Source: Eutypa lata
Taxonomy: Eukaryota; Ascomycota; Sordariomycetes; Xylariales; Diatrypaceae
Length of the DNA: 64,000 nucleotides
Assembly: GCA_022661535.1 (NCBI GenBank)
Contig: JAKULF010000015.1
Location: 310,001-374,000, forward strand
Direction: 5' to 3'
Shown here: piece after piece, positions 45,401-56,200 of the stretch
Layout of the letters: each line of letters starts with the position of its first letter
Position numbering within the stretch: the stretch's first letter is position 1
Notes under the pieces: model-generated
What the model was told of the DNA's origin: nothing
The model's input: only the letters and a program-made list of their open reading frames with translations
The model's database searches: none
Made by a program: the position numbers and the translations under genes

Positions 45401-45472
45401 ACCGCCATTGCCATTGATGGCAGAGGGCGGCGCGTTCGGGACGATGATGAACTTGTTCTGGACCGGTGCCAT
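42455..45472 (-). CDS. Large low-complexity, probably nuclear protein, unknown function
   Basis: Single exon of 1005 residues, the longest uninterrupted frame outside the PKS, so certainly coding. A strongly charged helix (about residues 38-105) is rich in Lys, Arg and Glu (EKNQARARAARDRKKEKEDK) and ends in KKKKGLPL, a likely nuclear localisation signal. An acidic, Ser-rich stretch (about 145-175) and hundreds of Ser/Pro/Gln/Thr-rich, disordered residues follow. Short repeated patterns such as MMSHLDDFFPSP and FFSSQDFLLSQDW could be docking motifs. A folded-looking segment near 800-870 (FRSKYLIERNKTAVWEG) is the best conserved-looking part. Polyalanine, polyproline and polyglutamine tracts precede the acidic C-terminus DYGDVELDDEF. 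I do not recognise a named family; it looks like a Pezizomycotina-specific chromatin or repair accessory protein, which is only inference. Confidence 0.72.
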   Translation of the reverse strand: MAPVQNKFIIVPNAPPSAINGNGGNLDSDSLPILRPMTTKQAKKAYQQKNKGARLSKAEQRKQDLFEQDRIRREFEKEKNQARARAARDRKKEKEDKERADKKKKGLPLIEVHPSQDTISRFVFSKPRKQSNSTPEPPQDVVQDARCDDGDSDSKTLSDGDDDGGEDEDEDQEPPPKKQRMETSPPCDPVSVKCSPEVVTEPVHVAPDVDEDPIVAIDDAIKSPKQPPRSFDDILEDELVCQQLLSESLGAPSSPTRGEKIEEVEELQDHEAFKRVHIDDERAPSKLPGAPRSQGCIDTSEQYAVMADQSRIVEKQHSQPIISSPVLATAPAEVHTAKPQKDIAPPIAQRALQDLPAKEVNVRNHLPPLQPRTSSAKQTTTPRQSHVNSPKHMFRKPSAPVSSSHLSSRPQSVTPMGPPPRPPKFRSPTYTTSTTSNRPRFINKNPQNGHRSSPGTAQLGQDPSIPPSSTQQFMMSHLDDFFPSPSQEVRELYEEPASPLGTKPSQAMSTSQDSIAMSSPSIRQIQPARKQVVTDAPARACQIGGNEPIAKSPEQNAEFGSQASTLATQPPCKSEVGKSAIVDIPFFSSQDFLLSQDWMDQKDDTHLPPETQSCNGGALAKPVLQAEPDSNYEIANDLKTSSLSREKTSIKTHNQSQRRQPGPSSQVNRNRRRITKTGHSPNNTPIPTNASQPTSRSQNKLGPRRLTSEEQLNTTPNNARQSSCRIPQFNENTMQNASQSTNTSTSQEKRISQPATTRGSEPSAAHATKTQKPPPAKPRPSPKPLFASTNRDFRSKYLIERNKTAVWEGSSARRKVQADMDRFNREEEVAERLLIEYMCKHQEEEAAAVAGMTPTMSNEAAATTTTATTGQRSRDEPPPLPPPPPSIGCPKRQTVNQLSSCPPPTNSTAAAAAKRDAPTQRAISRPGSGQQQQRRPNSRPGGSYEEMLALLEQQQIKKTTQQPKGEMRGGAAVVSPPAPPAPLPAASQETDYGDVELDDEFYEFF

Positions 45473-46286
45473 GCTTCTTCGGCCATGGTTTTCATTTCAT
45501 ACGGTGACCTTAAACATCATCAATATGGTGCACGTATATGATCCGAATACAGGGGCGAATGCAGGCAAGCGGGTGGAGGTGATAAGGCTAATGGAATCGG
45601 ATACGCGCAGGACGCGGAATGGATTTAGGGAAGTTCAAGGTTGTAACTAATTGCGGGGCTTAAGGACGCGGGGCGTCACGAGTGCATGTGATTTGGCCGC
45701 CCTACTAAAAACGGGGCATAGTTAACTACATGAGAGCATTCCAGAGACAAAGCATTAACAATTCGTAAATAATTACGTATTGTAACATCATTTGAAACCT
45801 TTAATTAAGCGCTGTAAAACGCGTCACAATACACGTACTAATATATTTATATTTTTCATCAGACCACTAGTGTACACTGACTCACTATAGATGTCGTGTT
45901 CACTTACTGGATACACGATCCGCTCCTCGTAGGATAAGTAAGGGGCAGAGGGGATGCCAAGTCTTGAAATTGAGAACCCCTTTATGCAATTGGTACTATC
46001 TTTCACATAGCTACACAATATATAAAAGGCATAATATCATACCACTATCGGGCCGGGGTGTGCATAGGAAAGCTTGAGATGCAGCTTGATCTCATTGCCA
46101 AGGCCATCTATCACACGCATATATCAATAGCCCACACAAATATACTCTATGCACATTGCTACAAGCTGTCGCTGATCACAGATTTATATTGGCCAAGAGT
46201 GGAGAAAAGCTGATTGGAAAGCAAAGGAATCAACTGATGATACGTTAACCGAAACCCTATAATGAATTCTGTTTCTGTTTGCTAAT
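45473..46286. other. Intergenic region, left border of the proposed PKS cluster
   Basis: About 800 nt without a supported gene. AT-rich around 45760-45860. Confidence 0.5.
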
Positions 46287-48240
46287 CTAGACTTTGATTT
46301 GTTCCTTTCTCCACAGGAGTAAAGTAGCAGGGATCTGAGCTACTCCCGCAGCGCAGAGAACCAACATCTGTCGATTGTATCCTTCCGCTAAAATGAGTCT
46401 GATTTGTTCTTGTATTGGCACTGGAACGGCAGCAAGGGACGCTCCTAGGTTGACAAGCGAACCGGATCCAGAATCCCCCAGGATATCCTGAACTGGGGAT
46501 CTAATATAACCGTTGAAGACGGATGTTGCAATAGCTAGTACAATTGCACCGCCCATCATTTGGAATTGGTTTCCTGCCCCCATGGCAACAGCTGCATACT
46601 GTCAGCTTTCGATATTCAGAAAGGGCTCGATATAACTTACCCTTGTCACGCTGTTCCACAACGAAAGGAATTACGACGAAGAAGAGAGGGACACTCATGC
46701 CACAGCCAAGGCCAGCAATTATTTGATAGCCATATATCCGTGGTGGGACGTCTAGCGTGAGAGGTAGTGTGCTTAACAGTGCAAAGCCGATTATTTGAAG
46801 GCATGAACCGGTAAGTATGATGAACATAGGTGGCACCTTGAGCCTGCCAGCTATTATCGACGCAGCAATTATGCCAATAGACCAAAAGATCGTGAATGGG
46901 ATGACCCGTACGCCAGCGTCCAGGCCTGAGAGCCCATATACGAGTTGGAAGATTTGTGGCAATAGATATATTGCAACGGAAATCGGTCCGCCAATCAAGA
47001 AGAATCCGCTGTATTGCGTCAGCTATAGCCATGACATGTGATGATAAGCATTTCCAAACGAAACGTACATTAGTACTCCAATCATGGCACGACTGGTGAA
47101 AAGCCTCCATGGAAGGACGGGTTCTCGGACACTGCTCGCTAATGTAACCCGACGCTCCCAGGCGAGAAGGACTATCGAAAGAACGACGGAGATAACCAAC
47201 AACGAAATGACGTAGGCGGAGTTCCACGCAAACCGTGAATCGGCCTCTTCAAACCCAGCAGTCAAAGACAAAGTAGCCAATAGCAGTAATGTCGATCCCA
47301 GGAGATCAAGCCGAGCAAAGTATGTTGTCGGCGCACGGCTATGATTGTGATGCTGACGTCCTGGCTGGTGCTGGTATGGAAAGCCATTCGGCATAGCGGC
47401 GAGAAGGACCCCGAAAGCAGCGGCCCCGATGGGAACACTGGACTATTAGTATCGAGAACACAATACGGTGACCAAATCACATACTTGATAAGGAAGATCC
47501 ACCTCCAATTGGTGCCGGGGCTACCACTAATGGCACCCCCGATGATCGGGCCTAACAGCATGGAGAGAGGTATTCCCATGGTCAGCTGTGCAGTTGCCGA
47601 GGCCAGCTTTTCCGGTGGCACCAATTCGGTGAGGAGAACCGTGCTCAGAGAATAGGCTGCGCCGCCGCCGGCCCCCTGAAAAGCCCGGAAGATGATGCTA
47701 TCATGATATCGATCAGTCACTACTTAGTAGGAAGAGAGCGAATATCTGAAGACATACAGCTGTACGAAAGTTTGTGCGGCGCCGCAGGCAGCAGAGGCGA
47801 TAACGAAAATGCCAATCGTAATGGCGTAGATGAGCTTCCGGCCGAATATGTCGCTCAATTTCGCAAATATGACGATGGCGCCAACTCTTCCCAGCAGGTA
47901 GCTGGATAAGACCCAACTCAGGCTGTCGAAGCCCTGAAGATCATTGGAGATGGCGACCAGGGATGTAGGCACGATGGAGATTTCCAGGACCACCAAGAAC
48001 ACCATCACTGCAAGTCTTTAGTGCCATGAGTTAGCTTTACCGGCAGGATTAACGTCAGTGTGAAGTTGAAGGTCAGACGAACGTGGTGAAGATCAGCCAG
48101 AAACGGATTCCTTTGATGTAAACCTTGTCGTCTTGAACCGTCACGTCCGCCATCGCGGGCGAAGTAATTTTATCAGCATCGTTCGATTGCAGTTCTAATT
48201 CACTTGCGTATGGACTGTTTCCCATCTTGTCGGCTTGCAT
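46287..48240 (-). CDS. MFS multidrug-type exporter, DHA2 (14-helix) family
   Basis: Six exons on the minus strand: 48240-48083, 48015-47758, 47697-47485, 47437-47069, 47008-46641 and 46591-46287, giving 556 residues. The cytosolic N-terminus is polar; the first helix is IRFWLIFTTLAVMVFLVVLE. The loop 2-3 motif A of the family appears as AKLSDIFGRK, and RAFQGAGGGAAY and GPIIGGAISG fit the motif B and antiporter motif C regions. The total of hydrophobic segments fits 14 helices. Such proton-coupled plasma-membrane exporters commonly sit in fungal biosynthetic clusters and remove the product. It is transcribed divergently from the rhodopsin-domain gene, 852 bp apart, and lies about 3.5 kb from the FSH1 hydrolase. 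The first splice (GTTCGT donor) is the weakest, chosen because it restores the family sequence. Its role as exporter of the PKS product is inferred. Confidence 0.87.
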
Positions 48241-49092
48241 GCCTACTGAGATACCTCATGAGAGACGGAAAAGACGTATAGCCTGCAATGAGGGGAGAGC
48301 GATTCAAATGCTCCTAAACAAGACAGTATTGCGCGTTAAGGGGAGCGATGATGAATTTTGGGGTTCCTTGGCTCTTGGAATGCAGATAATAGAAAGGGAT
48401 GGGAAACGCGGTATTTGAGGGTTCCGTAACGTCGGGTCGGTCGCCGCAAATGAGAACAGGTTCCTGTCTCGTAGCCTCCAGTTCACTTAACCCGGGTGTC
48501 CGATTAGAGGAAACCATGCCCAAAACCTGTGTTACCCTACTACGTGGACTCTTTGCAAGTACCTAACCGTAATGCGCCATATCTATCGCTGTAATTGCAT
48601 ATAAGCCACATCACCAGAAGGAAGGCCGAGCAACCTTGCATGAGCATTCCAATTGAACATGGCCAGGCTTGCTTTTTATCCATACAATTATATTCATGGA
48701 GGGGTTGGTGCAGCAGCGCAGCAAAGCTAATAGCGGACTAGATCCGCCTCTCCGTCATCCCTCTCACTGCAATGCATAACGGCCATCGATTAAATGAAAT
48801 ATACTTGCGGCTCTGTAATACAGTCTAAGATACGAGATACAAACCCGGTGAGGCTCCTAAATCGAAGTAGTGAAGTAGATAATAGAGTGTTTAGTAAAGC
48901 TGTCAAATACGTATAGCGATAGGGGTGGCGTGTGACCTACATAGATGGTTGGGTACGCTGCTAGATTAATAAAATGCCCTTGCAACTACTTGTCTATATC
49001 CCCTATCACCCTCGCGACTCTAACACTGCCAATTATTGACGTGGTCCAATTCAACTCGAATTGAAAGGACGTTCTGTTCCCGTGGTCTCAAC
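48241..49092. other. Divergent promoter region between MFS and rhodopsin-domain genes
   Basis: 852 nt between two start codons that point apart, so it may drive both genes. No coding exon seen. No binding site of a known cluster regulator could be assigned by eye. Confidence 0.5.
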
Positions 49093-50637
49093 ATGGAGCT
49101 GGATCAAATTTACAAACTTCCACCGTCCAAGCAGGAGTCGATTCTTACTGGACCTGCTCTTGAACCACCTCCAGGTATTGTTCCTAACTTCCAGAACCCA
49201 GAGAATAAAGATGACATTGTCCGCGCCATTCTGGCATCGGGGTTGGTTGCAACCTCCCTCGCTGTCTTTGTCAGAGTATATTCTAGGCTCATCTGCATGA
49301 AGCAGGTGCAAATAGAAGATTGTGAGTCTTCCTGTATACACTACACTGAATTCCATATCACGCTCGGTAGCCTGCTTCCCGAGACCCAGTTCACATGCTG
49401 ATATTCAGTATAAGATCTTGCAGTTGCTGGATTTGTGTGTCGCCCCGTCCCATCGTACCCAGGAGAGATCACATCTCGATACTAATGGTCCCAGGGGATG
49501 TTTGTCGGCTCTGCATACATCAACTATTGGCTGATGGATGTGGTTGGGATGTTCGTCCACCAGTGGGATGTGCGGGTAAAAGATATAGCCGAACCTCTTC
49601 ATGTACAGTGCAACACCACACATACGTATTGGATGATGGTTGTTAACATGCGGCAGATAATTTATATTGGCATCAACCTTTATTCGGCCACCATGTTAGC
49701 TACGAAGGCTGCCATTCTGAAAGAATGGGCCAGGCTATTTGTGCCCTACGGGTCTCGAAATGCCTTCTTCTGGATTTGCCATGTCTTGCTGATCGTCACC
49801 GTGTTATTCAATGGTACGGTTCTTATATCTACAAACCTAACATGCTTCCCCCGTGAGAAAATATGGGACAAAACTATTCCCGGCAAATGTAGCAATCCAA
49901 AAGTGACGTTGATAATATCTTCCGTCATCAATGTTATCTTGGATTTCTTCATTTTACTCCTTCCCCAGAATATAATTTGGCGACTGCAAATGACGAAGAA
50001 GAAGAAAGTAGGAATGTCGTTGATATTCACAATCGGTATCTTGTACGATGACACCCTTTTTCCTGATACCTTTCTCTGCCCCCCTTTTTTATTCCCCACA
50101 TCAATTTATAAACATCTTGTTAACACTGTGCTACCTAGAACCGTCGCTTGCGCATGCGGACGACTGGCTGTTACCATTCCCTACTATTATTCAGAAGATA
50201 CAATGTATACCATCTCCCCTGTCTCGCTTTGGGCCTTTGTTGAGATGACTTGCACCTTTCTCGTCTTCTGTGTGCCTGCCGGCCCTCAAGTGTTTACTCA
50301 CCTGACGGCATTTCTGGCATCCTGGACCGGTTTTCTGGGAAAGAGACTGGATAAATCTGCATCCACATGGCCGCAGACCAACTTTCGGACATCGGAACGC
50401 AACAGCATGTACCGCAAAATGAACAAAACCCACGAAAATGGGATTCCTCTTACGCAGTTCTCTGCCCAAAGGAATTCGAATCCGGACTTAACCGAGTGGC
50501 TTGGAGAAGAACCAAGGAATATAGAGGCTGGAATAGTGTGTACCACTCATATAACTATCAGGGAAGATTACATGGGCCCTCGACGGGAACAGGAGGGTTT
50601 TCGCCTTCAGCATCCATGGACTGAGGGTGGCTCATAA
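49093..50637 (+). CDS. Fungal rhodopsin-domain (SAT4/PTH11-like) integral membrane protein
   Basis: Proposed exons are 49093-49321, 49424-49434, 49495-50042 and 50139-50637, giving 428 residues. The protein has the seven-helix architecture of the fungal rhodopsin-domain family. Helix 1 is ILASGLVATSLAVFVRVYSR. The family signature after helix 2 appears as GMFVHQWDVRVKD, and a later TVACACGRLAV segment is formed by the last splice. TACFP-like TCFPREKIWDKTIPGKC provides the conserved extracellular cysteines. The C-terminal 110 residues are polar and cytosolic. The 11-nt second exon is unusual and should be treated as tentative; it is the only path found that keeps the frame open. Family members are common in secondary-metabolite clusters but have no settled role; suggestions include sensing or transport. 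PTH11-type receptors also carry a CFEM domain, which is absent here. Confidence 0.78.
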
Positions 50638-51714
50638 TCTCGATTCACTATATACTATTTCGTCTTAGTCTCTATGAAGAATTGACAGGTCCTCGTTGAT
50701 AATCATATACGACAATACATGATGAATTGTGTGTTATTTTCGGATGACAGAGTACCTTATGAACCATAGATAATCACCAGCACTTTTACTGTGTATCTAG
50801 GTGTACTACTTGTGAGGATAGGTCCATGGACGTGTGATAAGTCTCATCGCCTTTTTCGTTGAAAAGAGGCAATCTTCAGTACATCGACAGCTCCTATCGT
50901 GTTTTTTTTTAAATACTACTTTATAGCGATCTAGTCGCCATCTAGGACTCTAGTCCTCTATTTATCCAGGCCGTTCTAAGTTATAAAAGGCCACACAAGG
51001 AATGGCTGAAGCTACTCGTTGAAAAATGGCGATACCATCTCGTAAGAGTTAGTTCACTGGTCTTAAATCACTACTTCAGTTTCGGGTTTGAACAATAAAT
51101 AATTATTATTCCAATTAAGGGGGAGGGGGAGGGGGGATTCGAGCAAAAATATCGATACGCACAGTCACATACGGCATCAATTACGTAGAAGTACCTAGGT
51201 ATAGGTGACAGATGGAGAATTCGGGACCGATGGGGAGCGCCACCATTCCCCACCTGTACATATTCCAGGTTTATCCGTTACACATGGTAGAAAGAAAACA
51301 CTTAACATCCAATCGATAATTAGCCATAGCAGTTTCAATTATCTGTGTCATGCACAGCTATGGCACAGCCGGCGAGGCGCATTAGGAGTACGTATCACAG
51401 CATATTCAACAGTTGGAAAATAGTATCAAATGAAAGTATGGGGTGTGTTCACCGAATGCAACCCCAATAGCTCTCCTATACCCAATCCATTAGGACTTGA
51501 TGCGGGGTAGCTTGTTAGTGTATATCCCTGGCATGACGCCTCCGAGCAGGCTGGCAGACTAGTCCGTCGATTCGAGGTCTGTGGGAGAACATATAGTAAT
51601 GGACAGGTTATATCACTAGGCAGGCAGTATCATTCTGACAGCGTAAGAACTTCCACGCTAGGTAGCCATCAGGATCAGCATAGTGTCAGAATATATCCAC
51701 GCCAATCCTGCCAT
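50638..51714. other. Convergent intergenic region
   Basis: Just over 1 kb between the convergent rhodopsin-domain and FSH1 genes. It contains a G-rich run (GGGGGAGGGGGAGGGGGG) at about 51120-51137 and no coding exon. Confidence 0.55.
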
Positions 51715-52514
51715 CTATATTGACTGCTTGTGGCTTGCTACAGAAACGACTCTGCGGATGATCTGGACCACGGACTTGACTGCGACGTCCATTCGAGTTC
51801 CTGGGATTTCGTGGCCACCCTCGTGTATGTACACTTGCTTTGACGCCGCATCACATATCCCAGCAAGACCAGGTGCCTCATCCTGCTCGCCATGACCCCA
51901 GATATGGGCCGTCGGAATCCTGATGATTTCACCATCGACCGATGGCATTAGACGACGGATATTATATTTCCGCAGTAAGTCGGGATCATATGTCGGGCCC
52001 GCAGAAAAAAAGATGGCGCATTTGAAGGTCGGATTCAGCTGTTCAGATACCGGATTTTGCCTCAGCTTCTGTACAATATAGGTAGCTGCAAGGCTGGCTC
52101 CTTGAGAAAAGGCTAGGACTCCGTCGAATGGTCCTTCTGCCGCCAAATAGGCTTCAAGATTATTAAGAGCTGCCACCCATGTGGAGAGATCGTCAGGATA
52201 AGCATATGCAAATAGCTCGTCGCTTGGTGATACAACCCCAAGGAGCTCCGGGGCTGCTTCGGTGGGCAAAGTCCCTTCGACGAACTCAAATGTGTGCTGG
52301 TCTCCTAGGTGATATCTCACAGCGGCTTCACGTGGGTGAAAAGTTAGCATAGATGAAAATGGGGGATGGAATTGGTAGGATGCTACCATGCGAAGGCTCA
52401 CCCGTCTGGTTCTCGAATATCTCGTGCTAGTTAGTCTACGGTTGGATCTGTGATCTGAAAACAATCACTTACTTGGGAGTTGGTACCTAGGCCGTGTAGA
52501 CATAAGAAGCGCAT
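51715..52514 (-). CDS. FSH1-family serine hydrolase, candidate PKS chain-release enzyme (LovG-like)
   Basis: Three exons, 52514-52473, 52426-52402 and 52325-51715, joined by short introns of 46 and 77 nt, give 225 residues. The protein belongs to the FSH1 (DUF341) alpha/beta hydrolases. It starts MRFLCLHGLGTNSQ, the family's conserved first strand and oxyanion loop. The catalytic triad is Ser96 in AFSQGAS, Asp171 in HGEQDEAP and His194 in EGGHEIPG. In lovastatin biosynthesis the FSH1 enzyme LovG releases the product of the highly reducing PKS LovB, and similar hydrolases pair with other thioesterase-less PKSs. Here the gene is divergent from such a PKS, 691 bp from start to start. That location makes the same role likely, though no chemistry can be proven from sequence. 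No signal peptide is present, so it is cytosolic, as the role requires. Confidence 0.88.
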
Positions 52515-53205
52515 CTTAAGGGTGGCGAACACAGAATTGATGCATTTATGGGAGCACAAGGCTGGATTGTGCTGAGAATGAACATTGGCTATGAGGGTTG
52601 GGAAATTCTCAGCCATAACTTGGCACACACGACTGCAGGACCTGTTTCGGTTTTATTAGTGCTGATCAAAGATTCAGCAGCTATAGCTGTGTAACCCAAT
52701 CATTGGGCACTACAAATATGACATATGATGGTGATTAAGCAAGGGGTTTACTAGCCCACCCTAGGGTTGTATATAACATATGTATCTATGTAAGTAGGTA
52801 TAGCAACCGAAAATTTAAGTAGGTAGCTATAGACAAGTGTTCTATTATTAGAAGACGCGTAAGTAAGCCATGGCCCTGACTTCAGGTTTCACATCTGCAC
52901 TAATCAAATACCATCCTTAATGTTGGTATGTCTCTTATCCGCCTGCATAGTCCTACGTATTATATGCACACACACACGTTTGTGATACAATGGATATAGA
53001 CTAGATTTTAAAATGGACGGTATTACATCAGAGGCGCATACAACAGCTCCAGTGACTTCAAAGTCTCCCCGCGCTGTGTCTCCTCTTGAATTGATTCACC
53101 ATTACACATTGCCTATACTAGAACGTTCTGAAAATCGCGGTCATCCTCTCGCTAGTACTGCTGTATTGCGGCGGATTGTAGATATTGCACCCTGGAATCT
53201 CAACC
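52515..53205. promoter_or_regulatory. Shared divergent promoter of hydrolase and PKS
   Basis: 691 nt between the start codons of the FSH1 hydrolase and the PKS, pointing apart. One regulator could drive both genes. It contains GTAGGTA microrepeats near 52790-52830 and an upstream open frame listed separately. I could not name a specific operator. Confidence 0.55.
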
Positions 53206-53264
53206 ATGGTCCAATCAGCACCCACAGCCTCGGCCTCTGTCCACCGTTCGCCTGGCCAGGATGA
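53013..53264 (+). other. Upstream open reading frame overlapping the PKS start codon
   Basis: 83-codon ATG-started frame that begins 193 nt before the PKS ATG at 53206 and ends 58 nt inside it, in a different frame. The context AAAATGG is good for initiation. If included in the PKS mRNA it would oppose translation of the PKS. The encoded peptide is unlike any protein I know. It could also be spliced out or lie upstream of the true transcription start. Confidence 0.35.
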
Positions 53265-56200
53265 CGGTGATGGCTCAGCTGACATTGCAATCGTTGGCCT
53301 TTCCTTCGACTTCCCTGGAGCCAATTCGACTGAGGCATTTTGGGATCTCATGATATCAGGGAAAAATGTAGCCACAGAATTCCCTTCGAGTAGGCTTTGT
53401 AGCTCCAAGTACCATGGAATTGATGGTTCCAGAACAGGCCTTGTAAGTTTACTTTCCGGTTTAGGGTTGCAATTACCATGAACATGAATGCAAAGGGTCA
53501 TGATTAGATCATCCTACGCTGTACTTTTCTAATGTTTTACACTGTAAGATCCGCCCCCAAAAAGCCTCCTTCCTACAAAGAAACCTGGAGGCTTTTGATG
53601 CCCGTTTCTTTTCAATGACACCAGAAGAGGCTTCAGGGACAGATCCACAACAACGCATTCTGCTCGAAACTACATACCGAGCGCTAGAGAACGGTAACTA
53701 TGACCCATGATCATCCTCATCCAGTAAATTTCCAGCCTTGCCCTGTTTCGGACCTCAGCCTTACTCATATTGTGTCAGCTGGGATATCGATGGGTGAAAT
53801 CAGCGGTACTGCCACATCAGTCCACACTGGTTGCTTCACGGCAGACTACTTACTAGCGTCAATGAGAGACCCTGAGTATGGACCTAAATATTCGGCTGCT
53901 GGAACAGCTGGAAGCATGCTCTCGAACCGAATTAGTACATTTTTCAATTTGACGGGCCCCAGCCTCACTATTGACACCGCTTGTTCAAGCAGTTTGGTGG
54001 CTTTAGATATGGCATGTCGGTCGATTCGACAAGGAGAAGCATCGACGGTAAGGACACGCTCACAGTTTTTAATAGCAGAGACTAAAAAGTAACAGGGCAT
54101 TGTGGCTGGCTGCAATCTCTTGCTGACATTGGACTACTTTATAAGTTTGTCTAATTTGGGCTTCTTGTCTCCCGATGGAGTCTGTCACAGTTTTGACGAT
54201 CGAGCAAATGGTTACGGCAGGGGTGAAGGATTTGGAGTTTTGATAGTAAAACCCGTCCAGGATGCCATCCGAGACGGCAACACGATCAGAGCCGTCGTGA
54301 GAGCAACGCGTACGAATCAGAACGGCTACACAAACCTAGCACAACCTAGCAAAGAGATGCAGAGGCAGCTCATCGAGGAGACGTATTCGGAGGCGAACCT
54401 AGACATGTCTATAACTCATCTTTTTGAGGCTCATGGTACTGGGACTGCTATAGGAGACCCTCTGGAAGCATTGGCCATAGGAGATGCATTCGGGTCTACC
54501 AGAGACCCAAGTGACCCGTTGATCATGTGAGCCCCTTTCCCTACGCTGACAGCATCATCTTGCGGATAAAGTTAATGGATATCGTAGAGGTGCATTGAAG
54601 GCAAACATCGGCCATCTTGAAGGTGCTGCGGGGATCGCCGGAGTTATCAAAACAATTTTGGTATTAGAAAGGGGAATAATACCCCCTATCGCGGAACTCG
54701 TCAACCTAAACAGCACGGTTGACGCTGAATTCTTCAACCTTGAGGTAGGCTCACCTATGTATCTCTCCGAGCTCCAAGGTTGTATTAATCATTTCTCTTG
54801 ACTTAGTTCCCAAGAGTTTCAAGGCCATGGCCGAGCACGGGACTGCGCCGCGCCTCGGTTAACTCATTCGGCTTTGGTGGGACAAACTCACACGTTGTCT
54901 TAGATGACGCATTTCATTTTCTTGAGAGTCGCGGCTTGGTTGGCAATCATTGCACAATAGCTACACCTCCGGATCATCGGGGGACGTGTGATGAGGCCAT
55001 CTTCAAGTCCGATAACTCCCAATCAAGCTCTACCAGTCATTTGGGTTCAAGTTCTAGGCCAAGACTCTTTGTGTGGTCAGCAAAGGATCCGAATACTGCG
55101 ATCAAAATGGTTAAGGCCTATGCAAGCCATCTCGAGCATGAACTTTCTAGTAACCAGGATTCTGTCAGATTTCTCGACTCATTGGCTCACACACTTTCCA
55201 ACAAACGCACCCTTCATGCATGGAGAGTCTTTGAGGTTGCAGAATCAATCCCTCAACTTATTCATCTGCTCTCGACACCAAAGGTTCCCTTTCAAATGCG
55301 ATCCGAACCCAAACTAGGCTTTGTTTTCACAGGCCAGGGTGCTCAATGGTATGGTATGGGGAAGGAATTGTTCATTTATCCCGTATTCAAGAACAGTATA
55401 TCACATGCAGACCGGTACCTACAGAGCCTGGGTTGTACTTGGGATATCACAGGTATGTACTTCCTCACCGACGACACATCACCACTGTCTCATGATTCTT
55501 AGGGATATTACGAGGGGAAGAAGACGGAGGGAATTTCAACGATCCAGAATTCGCACAGCCACTCTGTACGATCTTGCAAGTCGCACTTGTAGAGCTGCTG
55601 AGATCATTCTGCATATACCCTGGAGTAGTAGTGGGGCATTCGAGTGGAGAGATTGCAGCAGCATATGCCGTCGGAGCCATTTCGAAGCAATCTGCCTGGA
55701 AAGTGGCTTACTTTCGTGGCCTGGTTTCTAGCAAGCTGGCCAATGATTCCTCAGGAGTGATACCACGGGGTTCAATGATGGCTGTCGGAGCATCCGAATC
55801 CCAAGTACGACCTTATATTGAGCGAGTTCTCAATGATACAAAAAATGGTGTGCTTATCGTGGCCTGTTCTAACAGTCCAAAAAGCACAACACTGTCTGGA
55901 GACGAAAATCTTATTCAGGAAGTCCAGGCCATCTTGGAGAAGGAAGGACATGCCACCAGGCTTTTAAGAGTCCCTGTTGCCTATCACAGCCTACGAATGC
56001 TTCATGTTGCAACGCCCTATCGGAAGTTAATTGATAGGATTGACCCAGGGGAACCGCCTGTCTCTTATGCTCCCATGGTATCATCAGTCACTGGAAATAA
56101 TATAGCACACGATGACCTACTAAGGAGTGATTACTGGGTTAAGAACCTTGTTTCACCTGTTCGCTTTTCCGATGCAATGAGACACATATGTCGTAATTCT

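Noticed and set aside
51120..51137. G-rich run as a possible regulatory G-quadruplex
   Set aside because: It lies between two convergent 3' ends, away from any promoter; a simple low-complexity run is enough to explain it.
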